NCBI GenBank assembly: GCA_905214825.1
Contig: CAJMNV010000121.1
Span: forward strand, 1 to 5,384
Source of the DNA: an uncultured bacterium
GTDB lineage: Bacteria; Bacillota; Clostridia; Lachnospirales; Anaerotignaceae
DNA: 5,384 nucleotides
Reading direction: 5' to 3'
A program made the position numbers and the translations under genes. Under the pieces are notes generated by a model. The model was not told the origin of the DNA. It saw nothing but the letters and a program-made list of their open reading frames with translations, and did no database searches. Shown here in pieces: positions 4,799 through 5,384 of the stretch. Within the stretch, counting starts at the first letter, position 1. The number at the start of each line of letters is the position of its first letter.

Positions 4799-5384
4799 TT
4801 AGTAAGCTCTACCCCAATATACCATGTGTTTTGCAGGTTTGCCACAGCAAACGCAAGTATTGGATAATGTTTCTTGTTCAAAAGGAATACATCTGCTTGT
4901 TGCAGCGGTTTTTTCTTTGATTGCATCTTCACAAGATTGGTCACCACACCACATTGCTTTGATAAAACCAGGGGTTTCATTGATTGTTTTTTCAAATTCG
5001 TCCATGGTCGTTGCAATGTATGTTTTTGTGTCACGACGTTCGGTTGCTTTTTGCAATAAAGTGTTTTGGATTTCGTCTAATAAAGCAGTAATTTTTGTTT
5101 CCAGTTCGTCCAAAGATACGATTACTTTTTCGCCTGTATCACGTCTTGCCAAAACAGCTTGATTTTTTTCGATGTCTTTTGGTCCGATTTCCAAACGCAG
5201 AGGAACGCCTTTCATTTCGTATTCGCTGAATTTCCATCCAGCGGATTTATCAGAGTCGTCCAGTTTGACACGACATACGGAAGAAATCTGATTTTTCAAT
5301 GCTTCTGCTTTTTCCAAAACGCCTTCTTTGTGTTGTGCAATGGGAATGATGACAACTTGTGTGGGGGCAATGCGAGGAGGCAGT
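4799..5384 (-). CDS. proS: Prolyl-tRNA synthetase, archaeal/eukaryal-like type, C-terminal part (5' end outside window)
   Basis: ProS charges tRNA-Pro with proline. The frame is open to the window edge, so 194 C-terminal residues are visible (first full codon at 5383). They open with LPPRIAPTQVVIIPI, the start of the class II anticodon-binding domain. That domain continues with DDSDKSAGWKFSEYEMKGVP and LRLEIGPKDIEKNQAVLARR (to about residue 82). The C-terminal extension has paired cysteines CGDQSC (C146, C151) and CVCC (C177, C180), matching the C-x4-C plus C-x2-C zinc site of this ProRS type, and ends WGRAY, a typical C-terminus. This extension marks the archaeal/eukaryal-like form, which also occurs in many Clostridia, rather than the E. 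coli form with an editing insertion. A TTG at 5317 is an internal codon, not the start. The SUKH gene follows 98 nt downstream on the same strand. Confidence 0.96.
   Translation of the reverse strand, partial: LPPRIAPTQVVIIPIAQHKEGVLEKAEALKNQISSVCRVKLDDSDKSAGWKFSEYEMKGVPLRLEIGPKDIEKNQAVLARRDTGEKVIVSLDELETKITALLDEIQNTLLQKATERRDTKTYIATTMDEFEKTINETPGFIKAMWCGDQSCEDAIKEKTAATSRCIPFEQETLSNTCVCCGKPAKHMVYWGRAY

Noticed and set aside
4729..5034. Open frame on the - strand overlapping proS and the SUKH promoter
   Set aside because: It lies in another frame of proS, with no ribosome binding site and no family resemblance.
1..5384. Mobile element, CRISPR, retron, phage or other exotic system
   Set aside because: No direct-repeat arrays, transposase, integrase, reverse transcriptase, tRNA or attachment-site-like repeats were seen. 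The genes are mostly core functions in conserved order.

Overview
The window is AT-rich chromosomal DNA from a low-GC Gram-positive bacterium. The most likely source is an anaerobic member of the Clostridia, perhaps Lachnospirales-like. This rests on strong AGGAGG ribosome binding sites before most genes, the infC-rpmI-rplT operon with a long structured leader, a prolyl-tRNA synthetase of the archaeal/eukaryal-like type, a DUF1540 protein and a BofC C-terminal-domain protein. The placement is inferred from protein character, not from a database search.

Layout. (1) Bases 2-1030 (+) encode the C-terminal part of a CoxE-like von Willebrand factor A (VWA) protein with an intact MIDAS motif. It abuts an unrecognised 170-residue gene (1031-1543, +). 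(2) A hairpin with T-tracts on both strands (about 1559-1607) separates these from the oppositely directed infC-rpmI-rplT operon (2766-1618, -). (3) That operon has a clear sigma-A-type promoter (2948-2976) and a leader of about 175 nt with several hairpins, including a terminator-like attenuator. Its infC appears to start at the rare codon ATT. (4) Divergently transcribed are a membrane-anchored protein with a BofC-like C-terminal domain (3076-3621, +) and a 53-residue cysteine-rich DUF1540 protein (3698-3859, +). (5) A second bidirectional terminator (3875-3915) separates these from a SMI1/KNR4 (SUKH) family gene (4700-3918, -), which has its own promoter and a perfect 14-bp palindrome over the -35/spacer. 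(6) The window ends inside proS (5384-4799, -), of which the C-terminal 194 residues are visible.

How the genes relate. The translation genes form a conserved housekeeping operon in which IF3 and L20/L35 production is probably feedback-controlled through the leader. The VWA gene is probably the end of a MoxR ATPase/VWA gene set that lies mostly upstream of the window, and the 170-residue gene may be an accessory to it. The SUKH gene is an immunity-type protein with no visible toxin partner.

No tRNA, rRNA, insertion sequence, CRISPR array or phage gene was seen. Most of the window is ordinary core genome. The parts most worth a second look are the infC leader and start codon, the unknown gene after the VWA gene, and the SUKH gene with its palindromic promoter.
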